A stretch of DNA of 40,076 nt from Cycloclasticus sp. (GTDB taxonomy: Bacteria > Pseudomonadota > Gammaproteobacteria > Methylococcales > Cycloclasticaceae): contig JAGPVU010000097.1 in NCBI GenBank assembly GCA_018066825.1, forward strand, positions 1 to 40,076, given 5' to 3'. Shown here piece after piece: positions 7,899-16,835 of the stretch; position 1 is the first letter of the stretch, and each line of letters opens with the position of its first letter. The notes below the pieces were generated by a model, which saw nothing but the letters and a program-made list of their open reading frames with translations, made no database searches and was not told the DNA's origin. The position numbers were made by a program, and so were the translations under genes.

Positions 7899-8978
7899 TT
7901 AATTTATACGGTAATAAAGCGTTCTATTAAGCCCTTGATCAATCTGCATTTCCCCTTCGACCACCTTCGCTACTGTTGGAACTTGTGCAGCATCCGGTGA
8001 TAACACGTGATTTAAGGCGATCATTTTTTTAAACACCGCCTCCTCTCCGCTGATGTTTAGCTTTAACTCAAGTGTGTCGGTACGCATGCTTTTCCATTCT
8101 AGCCTTTTAACCATATCTAACGAAGAAAGGTACTGCGTGACATCTATAAACTGCTCCAGGGTGTTGACCCCTTTTAGCACAAGCGATAATTCAGCTTCGC
8201 CCGTTGAACCCCTCGGCGCGTAAATATCGGCTAAACGCTCTGAGACTTTTGCCAGACTCATGCGAAATGCGGCTTCTAACGTATCAGCATGCAAAGCATC
8301 AACGTATTCCCCGTTGGCATTAATTAGCTTCCAATCGAACTGTTTAGACGCATTAGTGCCGCCCTTCATATACGCCACTATGACCTGTTTCGCGCCATAA
8401 CGCTGCGAAGCCAACTCGATGGTCTCTGGTGAGGCCTGCCATACGTTCTCCGTAGTGATCGCTTGCTGATCGGCCAAGTCCAGTAAGGGTAGTGTGATCG
8501 CCAAACCAGAATCCAACGCTATTTGTGTCAACTGCGAGTTCCATTGTTCTGAGTCTGCCCCAACTAGTTGCACCCTGCCTGCCTGTTCCAGCGACAACCA
8601 AACTAAAATATCAGGTCGGTTGCTTCCCCACACGGGTACATCTAAGCGCTGTAAAAACCGATCAATCGCCGTTTTTTGAAAACTAATACTGAGCAGATAG
8701 CCTGTCTGTTCATCGGCCATTTTTTGATACTGAAATTGTTCCACGTATGAACTGAACTTAGGCGTTTCCGTCTGCAATAAGGGACTTTGTAAAACGCTGG
8801 TTCTGCCTGATGCTTTTTGTAAAACAAGGTTGAATGCCACCGCAATGGCTTTATTACGCAAGGTTTGAGATTGATCATCAACGACAACTTGTGCTGTGTA
8901 TAAACCGTTTACCTGTACTGCGTAAAGCGGCAAAGATAAGATAAACAAGCATAAACCCACCCAATAACGCATCCCCAT
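7899..8978 (-). CDS. DUF2066 exported protein
   Basis: A roughly 359-residue protein with an N-terminal signal peptide (hydrophobic core VGLCLFILSLPLYA, cleavage after AVQV or nearby) followed by LYTAQVVVDDQSQTLRNKAIAVAF, the start pattern of DUF2066 proteins. Function is unknown. Starts are ambiguous: TTG 8984, ATG 8978 and ATG 8972 are in frame; I prefer 8978, 6 bases after AAGAG. It faces purM across a 110-base gap, the same DUF2066/purM neighbourship known in Pseudomonas, and leads the minus-strand operon ending in the permease gene. Confidence 0.83.
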   Translation of the reverse strand: MGMRYWVGLCLFILSLPLYAVQVNGLYTAQVVVDDQSQTLRNKAIAVAFNLVLQKASGRTSVLQSPLLQTETPKFSSYVEQFQYQKMADEQTGYLLSISFQKTAIDRFLQRLDVPVWGSNRPDILVWLSLEQAGRVQLVGADSEQWNSQLTQIALDSGLAITLPLLDLADQQAITTENVWQASPETIELASQRYGAKQVIVAYMKGGTNASKQFDWKLINANGEYVDALHADTLEAAFRMSLAKVSERLADIYAPRGSTGEAELSLVLKGVNTLEQFIDVTQYLSSLDMVKRLEWKSMRTDTLELKLNISGEEAVFKKMIALNHVLSPDAAQVPTVAKVVEGEMQIDQGLNRTLYYRIN

Positions 8979-9051
8979 CCCCAACTCTTTTTAATTTACA
9001 AGGCTATAGCATAATATAGTTAGTCCTATTACTGCCAACAATTAACTCAAC

Positions 9052-9060
9052 TGATATAAT
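9052..9060 (+). promoter_or_regulatory. Candidate extended -10 promoter of purM
   Basis: TGATATAAT (TG-n-TATAAT) is a textbook extended -10 element, 30 bases before the TTG start of purM. No good -35 box is visible at 17 bases, which an extended -10 can do without. I see no clear PurR-type operator beside it. Confidence 0.5.
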
Positions 9061-9089
9061 TACTTATTTCAAATCAGGTAGACGTCATT

Positions 9090-10127
9090 TTGAGTGATTC
9101 CAAAACCAGCCTAAGTTACAAAGCCGCAGGTGTTGATATAGACGCCGGCGCACAGCTCGTAGAACGCATTAAACCCATTGCCAAACGCACCAAACGCCCA
9201 GGCGTTATGTCGGGTTTGGGCGGGTTTGGCTCGTTGTTTGAGTTACCACTCGATCGTTATAAGCAGCCGATACTCGTTTCTGGTACCGACGGCGTAGGCA
9301 CAAAACTAAAACTCGCCATGCTGCTTAATCAACATGACAGTATTGGCATTGATCTAGTTGCTATGTGTGTTAACGACATTGTGGTTACCGGCGCCGAACC
9401 CCTGTTTTTCTTAGACTATTACGCCACAGGAAAACTTGATTTAGAGGTCGCCACGTCTGTTATTTCTGGTATTGGCAAAGGCTGCGAATTGGCCGGCGCT
9501 GCCCTTGTTGGCGGTGAAACAGCCGAAATGCCAGGCATGTATAACGACGGTGATTATGATTTAGCCGGCTTTAGCGTAGGCATTGCTGAAAAAGAACAGA
9601 TCATTGATGGCTCTAAGGTAGCCGTTGGTGACGTATTAATTGGACTCGCCTCTTCCGGCGCACACTCGAATGGTTACTCGTTGATCAGAAAGGTTATCGA
9701 GCGCCAATCTGACCTCGACCAAACCGTAGGTGGCATCCCTTTAACGCAAGCCCTAATGGAGCCTACCCGTATTTACGTTAAATCTTTGCTCGAACTAATT
9801 CGCAAGCAACCCGTTCACGCACTCGCACACATTACCGGTGGCGGCATCACCGAAAACTTACCTCGGGTGTTACCTGATAATACGGTCGCCAATATTAAAT
9901 TAGGCAGCTGGCCAACACCGGCCTTATTCGATTGGCTACAAGAAGAAGGCAATATCGCCGGCGATGAAATGCTCAAAACGTTTAACTGCGGCATTGGCAT
10001 GGTCGTTTGCGTTTCTCCACAAAATGTTGATGCAGTACTTGAGCAATTAAAAAACAGCGGCGAGTCCGCGTTTGTCATCGGTGACATTGCACAGGCAACT
10101 GGCGAACCTTACGTCAACTACCTGTAA
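9090..10127 (+). CDS. purM: Phosphoribosylformylglycinamidine cyclo-ligase (AIR synthetase)
   Basis: PurM closes the imidazole ring in purine synthesis, turning FGAM and ATP into AIR. The 345 residues equal the length of the E. coli enzyme. Seen are the N-terminal SYKAAGVDIDAG, the GTDGVGTKLKLA nucleotide/phosphate motif, the catalytic-domain stretch CVNDIVVTGAEPLFFLDYYATGKLD and GGETAEMPGMY, and the C-terminal AHITGGGITENLPRVL. The start codon is TTG; it gives the usual N-terminus MSDSKTSLSYKAAG. purN follows after 5 bases and a DUF3108 gene after 5 more, forming one operon. Confidence 0.96.
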   Translation: MSDSKTSLSYKAAGVDIDAGAQLVERIKPIAKRTKRPGVMSGLGGFGSLFELPLDRYKQPILVSGTDGVGTKLKLAMLLNQHDSIGIDLVAMCVNDIVVTGAEPLFFLDYYATGKLDLEVATSVISGIGKGCELAGAALVGGETAEMPGMYNDGDYDLAGFSVGIAEKEQIIDGSKVAVGDVLIGLASSGAHSNGYSLIRKVIERQSDLDQTVGGIPLTQALMEPTRIYVKSLLELIRKQPVHALAHITGGGITENLPRVLPDNTVANIKLGSWPTPALFDWLQEEGNIAGDEMLKTFNCGIGMVVCVSPQNVDAVLEQLKNSGESAFVIGDIAQATGEPYVNYL

Positions 10128-10132
10128 ACCGC

Positions 10133-10771
10133 ATGAGCACCGATTACCGTATTGTCGTATTATTATCAGGCTCAGGTACCACGCTACAATCGATTATAGA
10201 CACCAAATTACCGGCTAACATTGTCGCGGTTATCAGCAATAAGCCCAATGCGCGAGGGCTAAGTCGCGCTCAAGAAGCCGGCATTCCTGCCCATGTGCTC
10301 GACCACACCACATTTCCATCACGTCAGGACTTTGACTTGGAACTGCAAAAGCTTATTGACCAACAGCGTCCGGATTTAATCGTTTTAGCGGGCTTTATGC
10401 GCATCTTAAGCGATGATTTTGTACACCATTACTACGGCCGCTTAATCAATATACACCCCTCCTTATTACCTAAGTATAAAGGCACGCACACCCACCAGCG
10501 CGTCATGGCTGATGGCGACCCGCTACACGGTAGCAGCGTGCATTTCGTTAACACCGAACTCGATAGCGGCCCCATACTATTGCAAGCTAGACTCCCTGTT
10601 TTAGCCACCGATAGCGTTGAAAGTTTAGAGCTTAGAGTCAAAGTTAAAGAACACTTGATCTACCCTACTGCCATCAGTTGGCTTGCTAAAGGACGCATCA
10701 AGCTTAAAGATGATGCTATTTACATGGACGGAAAGAAAATGCCCGGCCCCGTGGTGATGGACTACATGTAG
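10133..10771 (+). CDS. purN: Phosphoribosylglycinamide formyltransferase
   Basis: PurN transfers the formyl group of 10-formyltetrahydrofolate to GAR, an earlier step of the same purine pathway as purM. The 212-residue protein keeps all three catalytic residues at the same numbers as E. coli: Asn106 and His108 in INIHPSLLPKYKG, and Asp144 in TELDSGPIL. The phosphate loop LLSGSGTTLQ is at residues 10-19. It sits between purM and the DUF3108 gene with 5-base gaps, so the three are surely co-transcribed. Confidence 0.96.
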   Translation: MSTDYRIVVLLSGSGTTLQSIIDTKLPANIVAVISNKPNARGLSRAQEAGIPAHVLDHTTFPSRQDFDLELQKLIDQQRPDLIVLAGFMRILSDDFVHHYYGRLINIHPSLLPKYKGTHTHQRVMADGDPLHGSSVHFVNTELDSGPILLQARLPVLATDSVESLELRVKVKEHLIYPTAISWLAKGRIKLKDDAIYMDGKKMPGPVVMDYM

Positions 10772-10776
10772 CACAA

Positions 10777-11514
10777 GTGGCGATGACTTTATCAAAAAAG
10801 GCATTCATCACCCACTGCGTTATTCTAATCAGTACGTTATTTCTACAAACCAGCTCCGCGTCTGAGTTAATTGTTCCTATTTTTGAAGCCGACTACACCC
10901 TGCGTCATAACGACATCCAGATAGGTCACGTGGCATTAAGCGTTAAAAAATTGGGTGACGCACAGTATCAATTAACGTCATCAACCAAAACCAGCGGTCT
11001 ACTGTCCTTTATCCGGGACGACGATGTAGAAGAAAGCAGCCAATTTGATCTCGACAACGACCGCGTTCGTTCGCTCAGTTATCACTACAAGGCTGACTTA
11101 GGCGACAGCCAAAAAGACATTATTCTAAATTTCGATTGGTCTAAGCTTAAGGTAAGCAACTCAATAGCCGGCCGCAGCTGGAAATTAGCCATAACCGATG
11201 GCGTACTCGATAAAGCCTTGATGCAGATAGCACTCATGCACGATTTAGAGGATAAAGACGCATCCTTAAGCTATCAAATTGCCGATGGTGGACGCCTTAA
11301 AAACTATGTTTTTACACGTATCGGTACAGAAAAAATTACTATCGGCGATCGTCAATACGAAACCACTAAACTAGCCCGCAAAAAAGACGACAAGCCACTG
11401 ATCACCTATTATTGGTGCGCCAAGTCACTAGCTAATCTACCCGTCTTATTGCGCCGAGAAAAAAAATACGGCACCTTTGAAATGCGCCTCGACCAAGTTA
11501 AATTTAGCGACTAA
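10777..11514 (+). CDS. DUF3108 exported protein
   Basis: A protein of about 245 residues with an N-terminal signal peptide (hydrophobic VILISTLFLQ, cleavage near SSASE) and a beta-rich mature part. The beginning FEADYTLRHNDIQIGHVALSVKKLG and the later LITYYWCAKSLANLPVLL are typical of DUF3108, a periplasmic family of unknown role that follows purMN in several gammaproteobacteria. The GTG at 10777 and the ATG at 10783 are both possible starts. The stop lies directly against the convergent dcd stop, leaving no room for a terminator outside coding sequence. Confidence 0.85.
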   Translation: MAMTLSKKAFITHCVILISTLFLQTSSASELIVPIFEADYTLRHNDIQIGHVALSVKKLGDAQYQLTSSTKTSGLLSFIRDDDVEESSQFDLDNDRVRSLSYHYKADLGDSQKDIILNFDWSKLKVSNSIAGRSWKLAITDGVLDKALMQIALMHDLEDKDASLSYQIADGGRLKNYVFTRIGTEKITIGDRQYETTKLARKKDDKPLITYYWCAKSLANLPVLLRREKKYGTFEMRLDQVKFSD

Positions 11515-12081
11515 TTAGGCTTTTGGTAGCGTTACGCCGGTTTGCCCTTGGTACTTACCACCACGGTCGCCGTACGATGTTTCGCAAATTTCATCTGCAC
11601 CTAAAAACAAAATCTGGGCAACACCTTCATTGGCATAAATTTTTGCCGGCAACGGTGTGGTGTTGGAAAACTCCAGCGTTACGTGCCCTTCCCATTCTGG
11701 CTCTAAGGGCGTCACATTAACGATAATGCCGCAGCGCGCATAGGTAGACTTACCCAAACAAATGGTCAGCACATCACGTGGGATTTTTAAATATTCCACC
11801 GTTCGAGCCAAGGCAAACGAGTTTGGCGGAATGATACAAACATCTGACTTTACATCAACAAAACTATTGGCATCAAAGTTTTTGGGATCGACAATGGCAG
11901 AGTTAATGTTGGTAAAGATTTTAAATTCATCCGAGCAGCGGATGTCATAACCGTAACTCGACGTACCGTACGAAATAACCCGGCCATGCGGCGAGTTACG
12001 AACCTGACCAGCCTCAAATGGTGCGATCATATCGTGTTCTTTCGCCATACGGCGAATCCAACTATCAGACTTAATACCCAT
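11515..12081 (-). CDS. dcd: dCTP deaminase
   Basis: Dcd deaminates dCTP to dUTP, supplying dUMP for thymidylate synthesis. The 188-residue cytosolic protein has the conserved GKSTYARCGIIVNVTPLEPEWEGH block with the active-site Ser, Arg and Glu, and the nucleotide-binding C-terminal YQGQTGVTLPKA. Its length fits the monofunctional family. It starts 13 bases after the mrp stop and is probably transcribed with it; a dcd-mrp neighbourship is common in this group of bacteria. Confidence 0.95.
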   Translation of the reverse strand: MGIKSDSWIRRMAKEHDMIAPFEAGQVRNSPHGRVISYGTSSYGYDIRCSDEFKIFTNINSAIVDPKNFDANSFVDVKSDVCIIPPNSFALARTVEYLKIPRDVLTICLGKSTYARCGIIVNVTPLEPEWEGHVTLEFSNTTPLPAKIYANEGVAQILFLGADEICETSYGDRGGKYQGQTGVTLPKA

Positions 12082-12094
12082 CGTTTACCCTAAT

Positions 12095-13180
12095 TTATTT
12101 AATGACAATATTCGGAATTTTACCGCTAAAATCTTTTGCTTTAACCGATAACGAGGCAGCTAACTGTCTAGCCATACCCCGATAAATAGCAGAAATTTGG
12201 CTATCAGGATCTGCTGCAACCGTCGGTATACCGTTATCCACACTGGTTCGAATCGATAAATCCAGAGGCAAGGCGCCCAAAAATTCTACACCGTATTCTT
12301 TCGCCATCGCTTCACCGCCGCCTTGACCAAAAATGGCTTCTTCGTGACCGCAATTTGAACATATATGTAGACTCATATTTTCGATCAGACCCAACACTGG
12401 AATATCGACCTTTTCAAACATTTTTAAGCCTTTTTTGGCGTCAATCAAGGCAATATCCTGGGGCGTCGTTACAATAACTGAACCGGTAACCGGCACCGTT
12501 TGCGCCAAGGTTAGGTGAATATCACCCGTACCCGGCGGCATATCAATAATCAAGTAGTCAAGTTCATCCCAGTTGGTATCATTTAATAACTGGCCTAAGG
12601 CTTGAGTGACCATTGGGCCACGTAAAATCATCGGTGTATCTTGATCCACTAAAAACCCAACCGACATCACTTGCAGGCCGTGTCCTTCCATGGGTTGAAT
12701 ACTTCTGCCATCGGGTGAACTTGGACGGCCGGTAATACCCAGCATGGTCGGTTGGCTGGGGCCATAAATATCCGCGTCTAGGATGCCAACACGCGCCCCT
12801 TCGGCGAGCAGTGCTAGGGCCAGGTTAACAGCCGTTGTTGATTTACCAACACCGCCTTTACCCGATGCCACCGCGATCATATTCTTTACACCGTTTCTTG
12901 GTTTAACGCCTTTTTGTACTGCGTGTGGTTTAATTTGCCAGCTAACGGTCACATCAACGCTTTTTACGCCCTCAAGTTGTTGCAAATGCGCGCTAATATC
13001 AGCCGCCAACTGGTCTTTAATGCCCGCAGCAGGATAGCCTGTTACCACCTCAAGCTTGAGCTCACCGTTCACCAGCGTCAAATTTTTCAACGCTTTAGCG
13101 GTCAAAATGCTTTTTCCCGTTAGCGGATCAATAAACGCCTTTAATTGATTTTCTATGTCGGTAACAGACAACTCACTCAT
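12095..13180 (-). CDS. mrp: Iron-sulfur cluster carrier ATPase, Mrp/ApbC family
   Basis: A 361-residue P-loop ATPase that binds and hands on 4Fe-4S clusters in the cytosol. Residues 1 to about 85 are a DUF59/MIP18-like domain. The ATPase domain has the deviant Walker motif GKGGVGKS at 107-114 and the Cys274-x2-Cys277 pair (CSNC) that holds the bridging cluster. I chose the ATG at 13180, preceded by TGGAG 6 bases upstream; the in-frame extension to 13216 adds 12 residues without family similarity. It lies back to back with metG as in many gammaproteobacteria, but here two extra genes are placed between them. Confidence 0.95.
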   Translation of the reverse strand: MSELSVTDIENQLKAFIDPLTGKSILTAKALKNLTLVNGELKLEVVTGYPAAGIKDQLAADISAHLQQLEGVKSVDVTVSWQIKPHAVQKGVKPRNGVKNMIAVASGKGGVGKSTTAVNLALALLAEGARVGILDADIYGPSQPTMLGITGRPSSPDGRSIQPMEGHGLQVMSVGFLVDQDTPMILRGPMVTQALGQLLNDTNWDELDYLIIDMPPGTGDIHLTLAQTVPVTGSVIVTTPQDIALIDAKKGLKMFEKVDIPVLGLIENMSLHICSNCGHEEAIFGQGGGEAMAKEYGVEFLGALPLDLSIRTSVDNGIPTVAADPDSQISAIYRGMARQLAASLSVKAKDFSGKIPNIVIK

Positions 13181-13409
13181 ACTCACTCCACAAACTGCTT
13201 CACTTAAACGCGTCATTTTATACGTTTCTTACAAGCTTTGCTTAACAAAGGCCCGCCCATCAATTATTAATTGCCATCAAATCGCGTTTTAAATAAACCG
13301 AACACCTAACAGAAATCTTTTTACCTTTTAATCGTTAATAACTTACACATTTAAGCGAATTTTAGTACCATCCAATTCATTCCTAAACTAGTTAATAAGG
13401 ACCTCAGTC

Positions 13410-13589
13410 ATGCAAACCCGTCTAAAAATTATCTCAGCCGTTTTATTTAGTTTTGTTATTCTTACCATCACCGCCTGTTCGCCCGAGGTAGGTAGCGAGC
13501 AATGGTGTAAAGATATGCAGCAAATGCCTAAAGCGGACTGGAGCACCAATCAGTTAACCGACTATGGTAAGCATTGTATTTTCAAGTAA
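13410..13589 (+). CDS. Small DUF3012-like lipoprotein
   Basis: A 59-residue reading frame with a lipoprotein signal peptide: basic MQTRLK, a hydrophobic core, then the lipobox TITAC with Cys23. The 37-residue mature part contains GSEQWCKDMQQMPKADWS and ends YGKHCIFK, with two further cysteines that could form a disulfide. This matches my memory of the DUF3012 family of short lipoproteins of unknown function. AAGGA lies about 8 bases before the ATG. A strong terminator follows at 13633, so it appears to be transcribed alone. A database profile search would settle the family. Confidence 0.75.
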   Translation: MQTRLKIISAVLFSFVILTITACSPEVGSEQWCKDMQQMPKADWSTNQLTDYGKHCIFK

Positions 13590-13632
13590 CGACTGCTTTT
13601 ACTACTCCCTAGCTATAACCTCACTAAACAAA

Positions 13633-13659
13633 AAAAGCCCTGCTTAAAGCAGGGCTTTT
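13633..13659. terminator. Bidirectional rho-independent terminator
   Basis: AAAAGCCCTGC (13633-13643) pairs perfectly with GCAGGGCTTTT (13649-13659) around TTAAA. A-rich and T-rich flanks make it usable for both the plus-strand small lipoprotein gene and the minus-strand barrel-protein gene that converge here. Confidence 0.9.
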
Positions 13660-13678
13660 AATCAAAACATCCACCTGG

Positions 13679-14353
13679 TTAGAAGTTGTAATTTATTCCA
13701 ACTTGCAGTACCCACATGTCGTCTAGACTTAAATGATCACCAGAATCCGCATCATCCAAAGTCGACAAGTCTAAATTAACCTTTTCGTCTAAATCCATCC
13801 ATAAAGCTTCTGCTTTAATGCTTACCGCCTCAGTGACTGCATGCTCTACACCTAAACCAAGTGTCCATGCATCTGTGGTAAAGCCTTTCTTATTTGTTTC
13901 ACCACTACCCGGAGATTCTGGTAATTCCACTCGAATTTCAGAATCAATTTCAGCATACCCAGCTGTTAAATAAATCAAGGTATTGTCATTATTGACTAAG
14001 TGCCCTACTTTAGCGCGTATACCCCAATACTCGTCCATTTTGAGCTTATGCCAGTTATTTTCGTCGTCAACGGGAGTTTTTTCATCCAAATCCATCTCTG
14101 AATAACTTACTTCAATACCATACACCATATGACCCTTTTGTAAGTTGTACCCTGCTTGCAACCCATATACCAAATCTCTTCCATCCAGCGTAGATAGGTC
14201 AGCTTCACTACCCGCTGAGTCAAAAATTCCACTCGTATCATTCTTTCCTTCGCCTACGTGAACCCCAATATACCCTCCATTCCAATCAGCAGAATTTGCT
14301 GCCCCAGCGGCCAGAATTGCTCCAGCTACTACTATATTAGCTATTGTTTTCAT
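13679..14353 (-). CDS. Outer-membrane beta-barrel protein, opacity/OmpA-like type
   Basis: A 224-residue protein with a 21-residue signal peptide (cut after ANSA) and alternating hydrophobic strands separated by acidic loops: WNGGYIGVHVGEG, VYGLQAGYNLQKGHMVYGIEVSYSEM, EYWGIRAKVGHLV, TLIYLTAGYAEI, AWTLGLGVEHAV and the final WVLQVGINYNF. The terminal Phe is the usual outer-membrane assembly signal. About eight strands are likely, as in the OmpW/opacity porin-like folds. AAAGGA lies 9 bases before the ATG. A 20-bp palindrome covers its putative promoter. Its role is unknown; adhesion or small-molecule passage are the usual family guesses. Confidence 0.8.
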   Translation of the reverse strand: MKTIANIVVAGAILAAGAANSADWNGGYIGVHVGEGKNDTSGIFDSAGSEADLSTLDGRDLVYGLQAGYNLQKGHMVYGIEVSYSEMDLDEKTPVDDENNWHKLKMDEYWGIRAKVGHLVNNDNTLIYLTAGYAEIDSEIRVELPESPGSGETNKKGFTTDAWTLGLGVEHAVTEAVSIKAEALWMDLDEKVNLDLSTLDDADSGDHLSLDDMWVLQVGINYNF

Positions 14354-14396
14354 CTTCTCAGTCCTTTGTTTAGTTATTTAATTAATACAGTTCAAT

Positions 14397-14427
14397 AGTA
14401 TATGATTGAATTGTTGTATTAATACAA
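14397..14427 (-). promoter_or_regulatory. Candidate promoter of the beta-barrel gene
   Basis: On the minus strand TTGTAT (complement of 14422-14427) and TATACT (complement of 14397-14402) are separated by 19 bases, close to a sigma-70 promoter. The TATACT box is 43 bases before the ATG. The -35 box lies inside the palindrome 14411-14430. Confidence 0.45.
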
Positions 14428-14430
14428 CAA
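14411..14430. promoter_or_regulatory. Perfect 20-bp palindrome, probable operator
   Basis: TTGTTGTATTAATACAACAA is identical to its own reverse complement over all 20 bases. It overlaps the -35 region of the putative barrel-gene promoter and also lies about 190 bases upstream of metG. Such a gapless palindrome fits a dimeric repressor or activator site. Which regulator binds cannot be told from this window. Confidence 0.6.
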
Positions 14431-14619
14431 AATATATGCGCCACTATCAAGCATTTTATTTACAGTATGTTCTTATCTATTTTGAACATATCATTTTCCA
14501 AACAAGTCGTTTATTCGGTAACGCCTTTGCATTTGGTTTTGTGCGATAATAAATTTCAAGTTGTTCTTTTTACAAATAGACCGTTCTTTTCCTTTTAGCT
14601 TTGTATATTCTTTAACCCT

Positions 14620-16656
14620 ATGCCAGATACCCAACGCAAAATTCTCGTCACCAGTGCGCTTCCTTACGCCAATGGCCCAATTCATATTGGCCATCTGGTT
14701 GAATACATTCAAACCGACATTTGGGTGCGTTTTCAAAAACAGCGGGGCCATAGTTGTCATTATATTTGTGCTGACGATGCCCACGGCACGCCTATTATGC
14801 TGAGGGCCCAGCAAGAAGGCATTACGCCTGAACAATTGATTGCCGACACTTGGACGCAACATAACGCCGACTTTGCTGATTTTAATGTAGGTTTTGATAA
14901 TTTTTACAGCACCCACTCTGACGAAACACGCGAGTATGCCGAGCTGATTTACAACCGCTTAAACGAGCGAGGCCACATCCATAGCAAAACAATTACCCAG
15001 GCCTACGACCCGATTAAACAGATGTTTTTACCGGACCGCTTTATTAAGGGCGAGTGCCCAAAATGTGGTGCAGCCGATCAATACGGCGATAATTGCGAGG
15101 TGTGTAGTGCGACCTACTCACCCACTGATTTAATTAACCCAGTATCTGCAATATCCGGTGAAAAACCGATTGAAAAAGATTCCGAACATTACTTCTTTAA
15201 ACTGACTGATTTTGAAGCCATGCTTAAGGAGTGGACTCGCTCAGGACATTTGCAAGACCAAGTCGCCAATAAACTCAGCGAATGGTTTGAAACCGGTCTG
15301 CAAGATTGGGATATCTCCCGTGATGCGCCTTATTTCGGTTTTGAAATCCCCAACGCCCCCGGTAAATACTTTTACGTTTGGCTAGATGCGCCCGTCGGTT
15401 ATATGGGCAGCTTTAAAAACCTGTGTGACCGCTCAGAACTTAATTTTGACGATTATTGGGCCAAAGACAGCAGCGCCGAGCTATATCACTTTATTGGCAA
15501 AGACATTATGTATTTTCACGCGCTATTTTGGCCAGCGATGCTGACCGGCGCTGGATTTAGAACACCGACCGCCATTTTTGCCCATGGCTTTTTAACCGTT
15601 AATGGCGAAAAAATGTCCAAATCACGTGGCACGTTTATCAAAGCCCGAACCTATTTGGATCACTTAAATCCCGAGTACTTGCGTTATTACTTTGCCGCAA
15701 AACTAAGCAACCGTGTTGAGGACATCGACCTTAACTTTGAAGACTTCTGCCAGCGTGTCAATACCGACTTAGTCAATAAAGTGGTCAATATTGCTAGTCG
15801 CTGCAGCGGCTTCATTAGCAAACGTTTTGATGGCAAACTGGCCGCCGAGTGTTCTGAGCCTGCCTTATTTGCAGAATTTGTAAATGCCAGTGACGAGATC
15901 GCCGACTTATACGAAGCACGAGAATACAGCAAAGCCATGCGCGCTATTTCTGCCCTAGCGGATAAAGCCAATCAATACATCGACGAAAAACAACCGTGGG
16001 TACTCGCCAAGCAGGAGGGTAGCGATGCCGAACTCCATGCAGCGTGCAGTGTCGGTATTAATCTATTTTATCTTATTGCCGCTTACTTAAAACCTGTGGT
16101 GCCTGAAATGGTCGCCAAAGCCGAAGCCTTCCTAAACATCGACACGATGGTCTGGCCTACTGGTTGGCTACCGCTATGTGACCATCGCATCAATAAATTT
16201 AAACCCTTATTAACGCGAGTTGATAACGACAAGCTCGCCGCGTTAGTTGAGGCGTCGAAACAAAACTTAGAAAAAACACCTACAACCACCCCAGCTACGG
16301 CTGTAGATAAGCCTAAGGCAGCCGAGCCAGCGCTGATCGATTTTGAGGACTTTGCTAAAATTGACTTGCGCGTAGCCCGCATCGAAAAGGCCGAACACAT
16401 CGAACAAGCCGATAAATTATTGCGCCTCACATTAAGCCTAGGCGATCAACAACGACAAGTACTCGCCGGTATTAAATCAGCCTACACACCGGAACAGCTT
16501 GAAGGCCGATTAACGGTTATTGTCGCCAACCTTAAGCCACGTAAAATGCGCTTTGGTGTGTCTGAAGGCATGGTCTTAGCCGCCGGCCCCGGCGGTAAGG
16601 AAATTTGGCTGTTATCGCCAGACGATGGTGCCACCCCAGGCATGCAAATCAAATAG
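14620..16656 (+). CDS. metG: Methionine-tRNA ligase
   Basis: MetG charges tRNA(Met) and initiator tRNA with methionine. The 678-residue protein has the HIGH motif in ALPYANGPIHIGHL (His22-His25), a zinc knuckle with two C-x2-C pairs (CPKCGAADQYGDNCEVC), the KMSKS loop at 331-335, an anticodon-binding helical domain, and a C-terminal EMAP/Arc1p-like tRNA-binding domain from about residue 575 (DFAKIDLRVARIEKAEH). This is the long dimeric form seen in E. coli. No strong ribosome site is visible before the ATG. It is transcribed away from mrp, with the small lipoprotein and barrel genes in between. Confidence 0.97.
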   Translation: MPDTQRKILVTSALPYANGPIHIGHLVEYIQTDIWVRFQKQRGHSCHYICADDAHGTPIMLRAQQEGITPEQLIADTWTQHNADFADFNVGFDNFYSTHSDETREYAELIYNRLNERGHIHSKTITQAYDPIKQMFLPDRFIKGECPKCGAADQYGDNCEVCSATYSPTDLINPVSAISGEKPIEKDSEHYFFKLTDFEAMLKEWTRSGHLQDQVANKLSEWFETGLQDWDISRDAPYFGFEIPNAPGKYFYVWLDAPVGYMGSFKNLCDRSELNFDDYWAKDSSAELYHFIGKDIMYFHALFWPAMLTGAGFRTPTAIFAHGFLTVNGEKMSKSRGTFIKARTYLDHLNPEYLRYYFAAKLSNRVEDIDLNFEDFCQRVNTDLVNKVVNIASRCSGFISKRFDGKLAAECSEPALFAEFVNASDEIADLYEAREYSKAMRAISALADKANQYIDEKQPWVLAKQEGSDAELHAACSVGINLFYLIAAYLKPVVPEMVAKAEAFLNIDTMVWPTGWLPLCDHRINKFKPLLTRVDNDKLAALVEASKQNLEKTPTTTPATAVDKPKAAEPALIDFEDFAKIDLRVARIEKAEHIEQADKLLRLTLSLGDQQRQVLAGIKSAYTPEQLEGRLTVIVANLKPRKMRFGVSEGMVLAAGPGGKEIWLLSPDDGATPGMQIK

Positions 16657-16835
16657 AAATCAAGCTAACAACAGCCGAAACTGCTCCAAGAATTCAAGCA
16701 GAAAATTGCTCATAAAACCAAGGGGTAACGTGCGTATTGCATAACCTAGGCTTATGGTGAATAATTAATAAAGCTATCAAATAATAATAGCTCTAGATGG
16801 ATCGATAAATCATAAACAACTTACAAGGATTGAAA

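Noticed and set aside
13181..13216. Longer start for mrp
   Set aside because: The 12 added residues have no similarity to the family, while the ATG at 13180 has a good GGAG site.
14491..14916. Minus-strand frame of 141 codons over the metG start
   Set aside because: It is antisense to the highly conserved start of metG, has a basic, patternless composition and no ribosome site.
16657..16835. Terminator after metG
   Set aside because: The only pairing (AGCAG with a partial complement near 16700) is weak and lacks a T-run.
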